Shown: in pieces, positions 46,099 through 54,534 of the stretch
Position numbering within the stretch: the first letter of the stretch is position 1
Layout of the letters: each line of letters begins with the position of its first letter
Assembly (NCBI RefSeq): GCF_000317285.1
Contig: NZ_AJLN01000104.1
Span: forward strand, 62,001-126,000
DNA: 64,000 nucleotides
Reading direction: 5' to 3'
Source: Chlorogloeopsis fritschii PCC 6912
GTDB taxonomy: Bacteria; Cyanobacteriota; Cyanobacteriia; Cyanobacteriales; Nostocaceae
Program-made: the position numbers and the translations under genes
Notes under the pieces: model-generated
What the model saw: only the letters and a program-made list of their open reading frames with translations
Database searches by the model: none
Told to the model about the DNA's origin: nothing

Positions 46099-47556
46099 TC
46101 AGTAGTGAAGCTGTAAAGTCACTGTAAACACGCTACCTTCACCCAAGCGCGATCGCACTGATACACTTCCACCCATACCTTCTACGAGCGTCTTAACAAT
46201 TGATAAACCCAAACCAGTGCCACCAGTAGCGTGATTGCGAGATTCATCTACGCGATAGAATCTCTCAAAAATTCGTGATTGGTATTGCAAAGGAATGCCG
46301 TCACCTTGATCGCAGACTTGAATGATTGCTTCTTGCCCTTGCTGACTTAAGTTTATGAAAATGGGCGTATCAGGTGCAGAATATTTAACAGCGTTGTCAA
46401 TTAAATTTAAGAGTACTTGTTTGAGGCGGTTGCGATCAGCTTTCACTTGAATAATATCACTCGCTTCAATATTAATGACTCTTTCACTATACTGTTCTGC
46501 CATTCCTACTATTTCTGTTACTAAATCATTCAACATACACGGCTGAATGTGAAAATGCAAATAACCGCTATCTGCTCGCGCCAAATCAAGTAAATCTTGT
46601 AGCAGGCGAATAGTATGTTCTGTTTCTGATGCCGCAGTTGCCAAGGCTTCTTTTTGCATTTCTGTTAAGTTATGCTGCCGTCGCAAGACACTTTGCAAGT
46701 ATCCATGTACTATCGTCAACGGGGTGCGTAACTCATGAGAAACATTACTCACAAATTGTCGCTCTTGTTCCCAAGATTGGGAAAGACGAGATAACATCAT
46801 GTTGAAGGTTTGAGCTAATTCTTTCACCTCCTTGGGTGCATTTTCTAGATGCAGTTGCGTTTGTGGTAAATCTTGGGCAGAAATGACAGCTGTCATCTGG
46901 CTGAGTTGGCGTAAGGGCTGCAATGAACGCTGAACGTAAAATGCGATCGCTCCTGTAATCACTATAATTACCAAGAAACTGGCAATTCCCATGCTGCGTC
47001 TGCTCGCTAAAAACATTAGCTGTTCGCGGCTGATATCCTGCACTACAAACACCTTCCCCAAATCCTTACCCTGCACTTGTAAAGAATTACCACAAAAAAT
47101 AAAGTAGCGCTGGTTAATTTGGTGAATTTGCGGATTCAGCGGCATCTCGGCTAGAGACATTAGCTGAGTTAGTCTCGCCTGAGATAAATTATCGGCAGTT
47201 GTTGATGTTGCCAGAATTCTGCGATCGGGACTTTTTACCCATAAAAATATATTTGTAGAAGTCAAATTATTAATTGCTTTTTGCACACCAGTTTCTGGTG
47301 GCATCATTTCACTATATAGTTCTACATCACGCGGAAATCTGACAGCAATGTGTTCTATATTTTGCTTGTGACTGTTGATTAAGATTTTCTGCATTTCCCA
47401 GCCTGCCCAGATAGCAATGCTACCAATACCTAAAGCTGAAACTACAGCAATCCCAACTGTTAAACGTAATCTTAACGAACAGGCATCTATTTTCCTCCAA
47501 ATTTTGGTAATTTCATTCACTATTAGTTTTAGGAGAGTGAGTAATGCGATCGGCAT
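46099..47556 (-). CDS. Sensor histidine kinase with HAMP domain
   Basis: A 485-residue two-helix sensor kinase. Membrane segments near residues 30-50 and 193-212 enclose a ~140-residue periplasmic sensor. HAMP follows, then the phosphoacceptor box FVSNVSHELRTPLTIVHGYL and ATPase motifs LLNLIDNAVKYS, VCDQGDGIP and GTGLGLSIVKTLVEGMGG. No response regulator is adjacent. It is located 25 bp upstream of surE in the direction of transcription. Confidence 0.93.
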   Translation of the reverse strand: MPIALLTLLKLIVNEITKIWRKIDACSLRLRLTVGIAVVSALGIGSIAIWAGWEMQKILINSHKQNIEHIAVRFPRDVELYSEMMPPETGVQKAINNLTSTNIFLWVKSPDRRILATSTTADNLSQARLTQLMSLAEMPLNPQIHQINQRYFIFCGNSLQVQGKDLGKVFVVQDISREQLMFLASRRSMGIASFLVIIVITGAIAFYVQRSLQPLRQLSQMTAVISAQDLPQTQLHLENAPKEVKELAQTFNMMLSRLSQSWEQERQFVSNVSHELRTPLTIVHGYLQSVLRRQHNLTEMQKEALATAASETEHTIRLLQDLLDLARADSGYLHFHIQPCMLNDLVTEIVGMAEQYSERVINIEASDIIQVKADRNRLKQVLLNLIDNAVKYSAPDTPIFINLSQQGQEAIIQVCDQGDGIPLQYQSRIFERFYRVDESRNHATGGTGLGLSIVKTLVEGMGGSVSVRSRLGEGSVFTVTLQLHY

Positions 47557-47729
47557 GATAATCTGCCGATTTATAAAACAAAATTATAGCTATTTATCAA
47601 ACATAAGTTGCTTTATTACAATTTTTGTAGGGTGGGCACTATCCACAACCTAAAAATAAGGGTTTGAGGAAAGTTAGGCAGTGCCCACCTTAGAATTATT
47701 GAGAAGGGTGCAATAAGTGTGTAATTAAA

Positions 47730-48197
47730 CTAACTAGCTAAAGGTGCGTAGCCAAACGTTGCATTGAAAGCACGGCACCAAACCGCCACCGATTTAAAGT
47801 CCTCCAGTTTCACATTACTAGGAATAGCATAGCGCTGAGTGCCACTAGTTTTTTGCAAACGGGCAATTCTGATGTAATCTTTTTCTTTAATGCCAGATAC
47901 TGGCACTGTACTATTTCGATAAAGGATAACAAATAAGTCAGGGCCTCGGTTAGTCTTAAAATTCTGGTCAAATTCTAGATAACGCTGTCCTTTTTCTGTT
48001 ATAAATTTAACCATTCCCTGAGTTGGTGTTTCCGCAGATTTAAACACACCAGTCTTTTCAGCAGATGTTGTGTTTTGTGCAGTTACATTTACTGTTGGTG
48101 TAGTTTCAGTATTTGCCTGATTAGAGCTTACCTGTCTTGTACAACCTACTACTAAAAGAGTAGCGATACCAAGAATTACAAAAGGTTTGAATTTCAT
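47730..48197 (-). CDS. DM13-domain lipoprotein
   Basis: A 155-residue exported protein. A signal ending LLVVGC gives a good lipobox, so the mature protein is membrane-tethered. The DM13 domain covers most of the mature part: GVFKSAETPTQGMVKF, RYLEFDQNFKTNRGPDLFV and the terminal WCRAFNATFGYAPL with the conserved Trp-Cys. DM13 is proposed to have a redox or electron-transfer role; the function here is unknown. The ATG at 48197 is chosen; a TTG three codons upstream is possible. Confidence 0.85.
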   Translation of the reverse strand: MKFKPFVILGIATLLVVGCTRQVSSNQANTETTPTVNVTAQNTTSAEKTGVFKSAETPTQGMVKFITEKGQRYLEFDQNFKTNRGPDLFVILYRNSTVPVSGIKEKDYIRIARLQKTSGTQRYAIPSNVKLEDFKSVAVWCRAFNATFGYAPLAS

Positions 48198-48546
48198 AAA
48201 TTGCAAGTAATATAATTAACCAAGTAGATATCGCTGAACTAAGTAATCTAAGAGGGGATTGGGTAGAGACGCTATTAATCGCGTCTGGTACAATTCCTTC
48301 CCTTGTCCTCTTTTTTGTCCTTAGTCTCTATTTATTCCTTCTACTTATAGATACAATTTAAATCTTACTTGTATTCCCAAAATTAATTTAAGCTGAGAAT
48401 TGGATAAAAGTTTCGGCAATTTTTTCCAAAATATTCTAATTATCGTCTCCTAACGTCCCTCTGCCTTATTTTCAAGACAGCCCCTCATGGGAAAAACCTA
48501 CAACGAGGCGATGAAAATCTCTTTCCCTGTACCCTGTCACCTATTT
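48198..48546. other. Intergenic region with palindrome
   Basis: 349 bp upstream of the DM13 gene. A diverged AGAGACGCTATTAATCGCGT-type palindrome lies at 48265-48286. No supported gene is seen. Confidence 0.5.
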
Positions 48547-50139
48547 TCAAGTCAGCTTTACTACTTTCCAAAGCGAAGAATATTTATCTTTGTAAACAAT
48601 TTGAGTCTTGAACTTATATTTTTTTTCTATTCCTTTTCTCAAAGTTGGCGAAGGATTAAACAAAAATACATTCCTGAAACTTTGGGGAATTTTAGGTAGA
48701 TTTTTATCTTTTACTAACTGAAAACGAACTTGTGGTTCGACAAGATAGCTAAGAGAAAATAAATTTCCATAGTTATTTTCAAAATCATCGCTAATCAACA
48801 ATGAGCGAGAAGTTTGATTAATGATTTTAGCAACTTGTGGATTACCGTAGCTCACAAATTTACTCCACCAAGTTTCTGCTTGTAAATTAACAGCACAAGA
48901 AATTATACCAGCACTAATCAACAGCGCTAGAATCATTTGCCAGATTTGCCGTCGTGAAAAACGACCATTATATAGTTGAACTGCAAACAGGTAAGCAAAA
49001 GCTATTTGAATCCCTAAATAAGAAGGTATCAAATATGAACGCTGAATCGAACTTGCTCCTCCAAAAATTAAAGTTGGAAGTAGCAAAGGTACTACCGGAA
49101 CTGCTATTAAACTAATAATAAATAATGATGTTTTCTCATGATTACTACACCAAATAAAATATATGGCATATCCGGTTATCACTAAAAATATGAAGGTAAA
49201 TAAGTAGATAAATAGATTATCCGAGCTATAGTTTAAATCAAAGAAAATACGACTTATTTGTACTAGCCAAGATGCTATTAAATTTATAGGTGATAAAGAA
49301 TGGCTTATCTGCGAGTAAGATGAGAATTGGAAGATATTAGCAAGGACAACTATAAACCAAGGTGTAAATGCTAAAAATGCTATGCCCGAAGATAATAAAT
49401 ATGCTCTAGCTATCTGATTCCGAAAAAATTTTGTAGTTGCAATTACATAAATACCATGAGCAACTGCTATAAATCCACTTAACAAAAAAGTATAGAAACT
49501 AAAAGCCAAACTAACTGTATAAATTCCCCAATTATAAATGCGAGCTTCTTCTGTTTGCCGTGCTGACTCTAATCGCAAAGCTCGCAGTAGAGCAGCACTG
49601 GATATTAAAATAGTGACAATCCAAAGAATATATGCTTGCCCTTCCTGGGCGTAGATGAGGTGAATAGGAGAGATAGCTACGAGTGCGATCGCAATCCCAG
49701 GTACCGATAAAGGCACTTTAAATAATTCTCGGCATAGCCAATAAATGCTGGGGAACACCAGTAAGCTAATCATGGCAGATAAACTTCTGATTGCCGTTAC
49801 TGAATTACCAAAAATTTGCACCCAAAATCGAGCAATTAAGTAATACATTGGCGGATACTGAGGAGCTTCTACAGCCAATGACTTAATCGTGTCGTTGATG
49901 CCTTTTTGAGGATTAAGATCCAGGAATTTAGCAAAAGTATCTTTAGAAATTACTTGCCCATTAAAAATTTGCTGTTTTACTTGTAAATTTGTGTAACCAG
50001 CAATCCGCAATGAAGTATAAATTTCATGATGGGAGTAAACTTTACTATTCAGATTTACAAAGCGAAAAAATATACCAACCGCCAACACTACAACAATTAG
50101 AATCTGCAACCACCTGGGAGCGAGTACAAGACGCCGCAT
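48547..50139 (-). CDS. Family 39-like membrane glycosyltransferase
   Basis: A 530-residue protein with about 11 membrane helices and a C-terminal periplasmic domain. The first periplasmic loop has VYSHHEIYTSLRIAGY, with an acidic/His site like the catalytic Asp loop of PMT/ArnT enzymes, and YPPMYYLIARFWVQIFGNS is a typical GT39 second-helix start. It probably transfers a sugar from a polyprenyl-phosphate donor to an envelope acceptor. The ATG at 50139 is chosen; an in-frame TTG at 50166 with GGAG close by is an alternative. Confidence 0.8.
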   Translation of the reverse strand: MRRLVLAPRWLQILIVVVLAVGIFFRFVNLNSKVYSHHEIYTSLRIAGYTNLQVKQQIFNGQVISKDTFAKFLDLNPQKGINDTIKSLAVEAPQYPPMYYLIARFWVQIFGNSVTAIRSLSAMISLLVFPSIYWLCRELFKVPLSVPGIAIALVAISPIHLIYAQEGQAYILWIVTILISSAALLRALRLESARQTEEARIYNWGIYTVSLAFSFYTFLLSGFIAVAHGIYVIATTKFFRNQIARAYLLSSGIAFLAFTPWFIVVLANIFQFSSYSQISHSLSPINLIASWLVQISRIFFDLNYSSDNLFIYLFTFIFLVITGYAIYFIWCSNHEKTSLFIISLIAVPVVPLLLPTLIFGGASSIQRSYLIPSYLGIQIAFAYLFAVQLYNGRFSRRQIWQMILALLISAGIISCAVNLQAETWWSKFVSYGNPQVAKIINQTSRSLLISDDFENNYGNLFSLSYLVEPQVRFQLVKDKNLPKIPQSFRNVFLFNPSPTLRKGIEKKYKFKTQIVYKDKYSSLWKVVKLT

Positions 50140-50379
50140 AATCAAGTTTGTCCAGAAGTTGTCCAAAATCTCCAGTCAGGTGAACTAACTGGATAAAGTG
50201 CATTTTGTATCGCCACTTGAGTTTGATGGAGGAGTTGCTTTGGTAACCGACTTTATAGAACAGATCGGCGATCGCATCCCTACCCATTCTTCAAGGAAAA
50301 ATATGGAACGAGAAATCGAGATGCAGCACATTTACAAATCATGCGATCGCCACTGTCAGAGAGATTCAAACTTCTCACC

Positions 50380-51201
50380 TCAATTTGCCTGATTCGATCC
50401 TCGATAAATTCGCTCCATCTGCTCTGGAGAAAGCCGTGTCATTGGAAACCGCTCATGTGTAGAGATAATTTGTTTCTCAGGAGGTTCAACCTCTATGTGC
50501 TGATTTTGATGAGAATGAATAGCTAAATCGCAAGCTGGAAACTGGTGTAGCAGTTTCTCATCTGTTTCTGTTTCTGGAAGCTGGCTTTGGGGCAAGACAT
50601 AGGCGTGCTTTTGCGGATCGTATGCTAAAACTTCTCCTGTCTCAATGTGATAAATCCAAGCATAAATGCTAAGTTGTCCCTGATAAAGCTTAGAATGAAT
50701 TACTGGATAGGTTCGCAAATTTTCAATTTGGGTAAGTACATTCTCGGCAATCATGATTTCTAGCAGTTCTTCCCCCTGGTACTGACTGTAGTGATCTAAA
50801 ACCAGTCTTCGGGTTGCTTCTGCATATTTGAGCCAATCATGTACGAGCGGCATTTCCTCTCGTAAACTGTTTAACTTCATTAGCCCTTTCATGGCACCGC
50901 AATGAGAATGTCCGCAAATAATAATTTGCTGAATATCTAAGGCTTGAACAGCATATTCAATTGTGGCACCCTCTCCCCCATTCGTTGCTCCAAATGGTGG
51001 AATAATGTTACCAGCATTACGGATAACAAATAATTCACCTAACTGGGCTTGTGTAATTAGATTTGGATCTACACGCGAGTCAGAACAGGTAATAAACAGC
51101 ACCCTGGGTTTTTGACCGTGAGAAAGTTGCTCAAACAGTTCTTGATGCGTTGAAAAGTAGCTAGCTTTGAATTCACGCAGACCTTTAATTAATTTCTTCA
51201 T
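50380..51201 (-). CDS. ccaA: Beta-carbonic anhydrase, carboxysomal CcaA type
   Basis: Interconverts CO2 and bicarbonate, inside the carboxysome in this family. The 273-residue protein has zinc ligands in TCSDSRVDP (Cys, with the Asp-Arg dyad) and IICGHSHCGAMKGL (His and Cys). The ~75-residue C-terminal extension ending SPEQMERIYRGSNQ resembles the CcmM-interacting tail of Synechocystis CcaA as I recall it. The ATG at 51201 is chosen over an upstream TTG because it aligns with that protein's start. Confidence 0.92.
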   Translation of the reverse strand: MKKLIKGLREFKASYFSTHQELFEQLSHGQKPRVLFITCSDSRVDPNLITQAQLGELFVIRNAGNIIPPFGATNGGEGATIEYAVQALDIQQIIICGHSHCGAMKGLMKLNSLREEMPLVHDWLKYAEATRRLVLDHYSQYQGEELLEIMIAENVLTQIENLRTYPVIHSKLYQGQLSIYAWIYHIETGEVLAYDPQKHAYVLPQSQLPETETDEKLLHQFPACDLAIHSHQNQHIEVEPPEKQIISTHERFPMTRLSPEQMERIYRGSNQAN

Positions 51202-51368
51202 CACCAAATACCACAAATACTCGTGGGTTTAATTTGTATAATCCGAACAAGCGGATTCAAGCGGTACAGAGCATTCATTTTCTATGCTTTTATATAGTAG
51301 ACGTTAATTGAGGAATAATTCCTCTATCATAAAACCTTATAGTCGCTTCTTTTTGCCAAAAATATTAT

Positions 51369-52016
51369 TTACTTTTCTAACAGATTTGCAGAATGCATCC
51401 CCTGCAATTGCTCGTAGTCTTGTGGTGTATCAATATCAATCTTGCCTAAGGGAAAGGGAACACAGGACACTTCGCTCAAATGTTTTTCAATCAAATATTT
51501 GGCACCTACAGTTTCTCTTAAGGCTGCTAGTTCTGAGAAAAATTTGTGACTAAATAAAGCAGGTACACCGATTGTCTCTGCATAATGGGAAGCTACAATC
51601 GGTTTTCCTGTAGAACAATATGCTGCAACTAAGTTATTAATAATTTCAGTAGAAAAAAATGGTTGATCGCAAACAGCAAGAATTACTGCATCTATTCTTT
51701 CCAAACACTTGGAAAGTGATAGAATTCCACTCTTGATTGAAGTGCCCATTCCCAATTTCCATTCCGGGTTTTCTATCACCTCAACACTAGTTTGGTTAAT
51801 TTGGGCACGTATCTGTTGGCAATTTGCTCCCAAAACCACTACTACAGGCTTGCAAACTGAAGCGATCGCACTCTCAATTGTGCGGTTAACTAAGCTTCGT
51901 CCCTCGAAGGTTAGGAGTTGCTTAGGTACACCCATCCGGGTTGACGCCCCTGCCGCTAAAAGAATAATAGCAACATTTGGTTTGGCAGTTTCTACTTGTG
52001 GATCGGTGATTGTCAT
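51369..52016 (-). CDS. mocA: MocA-type molybdenum cofactor nucleotidyltransferase
   Basis: A 215-residue nucleotidyltransferase of the MobA/MocA family. IILLAAGASTRMGVPKQLL is the nucleotide-binding loop with the signature Lys, and ILAVCDQPFF supplies the metal-binding Asp. The closest type is MocA/PucB-like, which adds CMP to molybdopterin for xanthine-dehydrogenase-class enzymes. No molybdoenzyme gene is in the window. An ABC-ATPase remnant lies directly upstream. Exact nucleotide specificity is not certain. Confidence 0.82.
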   Translation of the reverse strand: MTITDPQVETAKPNVAIILLAAGASTRMGVPKQLLTFEGRSLVNRTIESAIASVCKPVVVVLGANCQQIRAQINQTSVEVIENPEWKLGMGTSIKSGILSLSKCLERIDAVILAVCDQPFFSTEIINNLVAAYCSTGKPIVASHYAETIGVPALFSHKFFSELAALRETVGAKYLIEKHLSEVSCVPFPLGKIDIDTPQDYEQLQGMHSANLLEK

Positions 52017-52032
52017 TTTTACAATTCCTAAA

Positions 52033-52230
52033 TCAGATTGATACTCGCATTTTCATCCCGCCTGATAACTCGCGGGAATAGCTTTGCTCAAAATCTTGCA
52101 ATCCTACTTGTGCGATCGCCTGCTTCACCAATACCAGGGAATCTTTCTTGGGCATTCCCGCTAACTTTAAGGGTAAGCGGACATTTTCCCTGATATTTGC
52201 CCAAGCCATAAGTGCAGCATCTTGAAAGAT
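52033..52230 (-). pseudogene. Remnant of an ABC transporter ATPase (SsuB/TauB-like)
   Basis: Reading leftwards, an open stretch encodes FQDAALMAWANIRENVRLPL (the Q-loop region) through to the signature ELSGGMKMRVSI followed at once by a TGA. A TAG lies just before the Q loop. Walker A, Walker B and the D/H loops are all missing, so only the middle ~65 residues of a nitrate/sulfonate/taurine-type ATPase remain. It is not translated into anything useful. It lies 17 bp upstream of the mocA start. Confidence 0.85.
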
Positions 52231-52319
52231 CTATAGTTTCTGCCTATATAGAAGTCTTCAAAAAATACTACCAGTACTATAAATCTCGTCAACAAGAATA
52301 AAAATATTTAGAGGGATAA

Positions 52320-52838
52320 ATGAATAGCTTTAAGGATTTCTACAAAAAATCAGAACAATTACCTGAGGATAATACTAAGCATTTACAATTAAGTATAGGT
52401 GCTAGCATTCAGCAACTTTTATTACCTATGGTTGGAGGGTTATTTGAACTCAATAATGCACAAAAAGCAGAGAAATTTAGTAGAGAGGTTGCAAATTATG
52501 CTACTAGTGATGAGGTGATCTCATCTCTTAGCAAACAGATAGGTGAACCGAGAGAAAACGAAACCGAACAAGAATTTATAGAACGAGCAAGCAGCGTACT
52601 TAGAGAGATTTTAAAGAGTACAGGATTTCACAAGTTCATAAAGGCTCTGCGCCTCTCCGCGCTGACTCTACGTACCTCTGCGTTTAAAAAGCTACTAATC
52701 CATGCAAAAGTGTACTTATTTAAGTCAAAAATAAGCCTATTTACTCGTGTATTCTATAGAAATTTCATTTTAGTTTTAAGAATGATTTTGAATACGAACC
52801 ACAAAGGACACAAAGAGCACAAAGAAGAATTCCTATAG
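52320..52838 (+). CDS. Hypothetical protein disrupted by repeat DNA
   Basis: A 172-residue frame. The first ~105 residues (starting MNSFKDFYKKSEQL) look like a genuine soluble, helical protein of unknown family. From about residue 107 the translation (ALRLSALTLRTSAFK) comes from a CCTCTGCG-type interspersed repeat, and the last residues (NHKGHKEHKE) come from an ACAAAGGACACAAAGAGCAC repeat. The gene's 3' part therefore seems to have been replaced. A coding-like fragment beyond it (52844-52953) may be the original end. Confidence 0.5.
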   Translation: MNSFKDFYKKSEQLPEDNTKHLQLSIGASIQQLLLPMVGGLFELNNAQKAEKFSREVANYATSDEVISSLSKQIGEPRENETEQEFIERASSVLREILKSTGFHKFIKALRLSALTLRTSAFKKLLIHAKVYLFKSKISLFTRVFYRNFILVLRMILNTNHKGHKEHKEEFL

Positions 52839-52843
52839 CCATT

Positions 52844-52953
52844 TTAAGACTCCGCTCTTTTCAGGAGCCATCAAGCAAACCGATTTAAAACTCACTGATA
52901 GCAAGATTTCCAAAAATGGTGTCGTGTTACTTACTTATCGGGTGAAAATTTGA
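52844..52953 (+). pseudogene. Possible displaced 3' end of the preceding gene
   Basis: An open frame encodes TPLFSGAIKQTDLKLTDSKI and then SKNGVVLLTYRVKI before a TGA at 52951. It has no start codon or ribosome-binding site but reads like a protein C-terminus. It overlaps the end of the convergent MOSC gene by 19 bp. Linking it to 52320 is a guess. Confidence 0.35.
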
Positions 52954-53732
52954 AGCTTATCGCCAATGACGATCGCTTTCCCCTCCTCAGATGCAGGTAG
53001 CCGTGTGTTGATTGCGAGGCGATAAAAGTGATTGAAGCGCGATCGCTCTGCCCATTCAGGTAAAGATTGTTGCCGCTTCACGACAAAGGTTTTTTGGAAA
53101 TTCGGGTAAGTTTCTCCTGTTTGCGAGTCGCGGGTGACGACAACGCACCTTTGACAAGGGTTTACACCCATGAATTTTACATTTCCAATTTGGAAGTCAA
53201 CAGTCTGCTCTGCTTTTGCAAACAGATGATCTTCCCAAAAGGCAGGCACACCTGAAATTTCAATATTAGCGCGGAAACGTAAACGAACCTCTTCCACATC
53301 AATGCCGGGATACCATGAAGCGATGGTTTCTAGTGTCGCTGTACTAATTATGGTGGGGCCTGATGCAACAGTATCATCTGGAAATCCCATGTCGAGATTT
53401 TGCCTAATCTGCACCGGAAAACCAAAATACTCACCTAACCAATTTTCCAGTGCTTTGCGTTCTTTTTCGATGTGAAATGTGGCTATATCCTTTGTTCTTT
53501 GCACAAACAAAGAGATGATGTTGGTTTCGAGATTGAACTGAGAGCGCAAAGCATGAACGCGCTGATTGCGTTTGCCATTGACGAAATGCCCTGATTCATC
53601 GAAGATAGCGAACTCGCGATCGCCCTTGAGCGCACCAGTTTTGAGAACAGTCACACGCTCAACGCTAACTCTATCCAGAGATTTGATGGGATAGATGAAC
53701 AATCTGGAAACATAAGGAATTACGTCTGTCAT
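52935..53732 (-). CDS. MOSC-domain protein (YcbX-like)
   Basis: A 265-residue protein with an N-terminal MOSC beta-barrel domain (VSRLFIYPIKSLDRVSVERV, then GDREFAIFDESGHFVNGKR) and a C-terminal MOSC domain whose conserved Cys lies in GVNPCQRCVVVTRD. MOSC proteins bind or transfer sulfur to the molybdenum cofactor, and YcbX/mARC members detoxify N-hydroxylated bases. The start overlaps the upstream regulator gene by 4 bp, so they form an operon. A ferredoxin domain found in some relatives is absent. Confidence 0.88.
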   Translation of the reverse strand: MTDVIPYVSRLFIYPIKSLDRVSVERVTVLKTGALKGDREFAIFDESGHFVNGKRNQRVHALRSQFNLETNIISLFVQRTKDIATFHIEKERKALENWLGEYFGFPVQIRQNLDMGFPDDTVASGPTIISTATLETIASWYPGIDVEEVRLRFRANIEISGVPAFWEDHLFAKAEQTVDFQIGNVKFMGVNPCQRCVVVTRDSQTGETYPNFQKTFVVKRQQSLPEWAERSRFNHFYRLAINTRLPASEEGKAIVIGDKLQIFTR

Positions 53733-54325
53733 AGATAGCTCCTAAGTAAAGCGTGAGAGGCTTCACAAGAAACCAATAGAATTTCTGTATCCCGATCGCC
53801 CAAAGCATCCAAACGATGAGGAATTCCAGCATCGAAATGCGCGGCATCAAAAGGTTGAAGAATATGTTCTTCCTCTCCCAGAGTTAGGCGCAACTCACCA
53901 GAGAGAACGTAGAGCCACTCTTCACCTTCATGCTGGTAGAGGCATTCGTTCTGCCTTTGAGCGGGAATCGTAACGTGAATTGGATGCAGATTAGCCAAAC
54001 TCCCCTTATTTGAAAGCAAACGGTACAGCAACCCATTTCCCTCATAGACATTCGCATCAACTGAACGCACTACAACCGCACTGCTTGGAGGTTCAACTTC
54101 AAACAAAGCAGCCATTGAAGTGTGATACGTGCGGGCAAGCTCAAACAACACAGCAAGGGAGGGTTGGCGATCGCCACTTTCGATCCGTGATAGATAGGCT
54201 TCTGACAAATTTGTCCGTCTAGCTAGTTCTCCAAGAGTCCATCCTCTTTGAGTTCTGAAGAAACGCAATCGGCTTCCTAGCCTAACCAAATCAGATTGCA
54301 GGAGAGTTTTATTATCGTTAACCAT
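53729..54325 (-). CDS. XRE-family regulator with cupin domain
   Basis: A 198-residue regulator. The N-terminal helix-turn-helix is LGSRLRFFRTQRGWTLGELA with NLSEAYLSRIESGDRQPSL; the C-terminal cupin has QHEGEEWLYVLSGELRLTLG and DAGIPHRLDALG. The cupin probably binds a small-molecule effector. It is translationally coupled to the MOSC gene, which it likely controls. Confidence 0.9.
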   Translation of the reverse strand: MVNDNKTLLQSDLVRLGSRLRFFRTQRGWTLGELARRTNLSEAYLSRIESGDRQPSLAVLFELARTYHTSMAALFEVEPPSSAVVVRSVDANVYEGNGLLYRLLSNKGSLANLHPIHVTIPAQRQNECLYQHEGEEWLYVLSGELRLTLGEEEHILQPFDAAHFDAGIPHRLDALGDRDTEILLVSCEASHALLRSYL

Positions 54326-54408
54326 GCAATCAGTATATATCGATTTATTGCCTAATGGGCAAGTTTATTCTTATTTAATTGCCCTATAGGCAAAATATTG
54401 TGTGATAC

Positions 54409-54519
54409 AAAATCCGGTGTATAAATCCCCTTTTTGTGTAGCCCGTGCAGACGGGCTTAGTTTGTATAGCCCCAGGCTTCTAGCCTGTGGGGTAAGAGGG
54501 GGTATAAATGCGGATTTGG
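54409..54519. repeat. Three-armed inverted repeat
   Basis: An outer imperfect inverted repeat (AAATCCGGTGTATAAATCCC / GGGGGTATAAATGCGGATTT) encloses two hairpins: GCCCGT-GCAG-ACGGGC and CCCCAGGCT-TCT-AGCCTGTGGGG. The whole could fold as a small cruciform between two genes. It is a mobile-like repeat or terminator of the downstream convergent transcripts. Confidence 0.75.
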
Positions 54520-54534
54520 TAACTCCTTCCATAT

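Noticed and set aside
50198..50392. 64-residue plus-strand frame between the GT39-like gene and ccaA
   Set aside because: It has no ribosome-binding site. The segment DGGVALVTDFIEQIGDRI is protein-like, but no family is recognised and it could be an old remnant.
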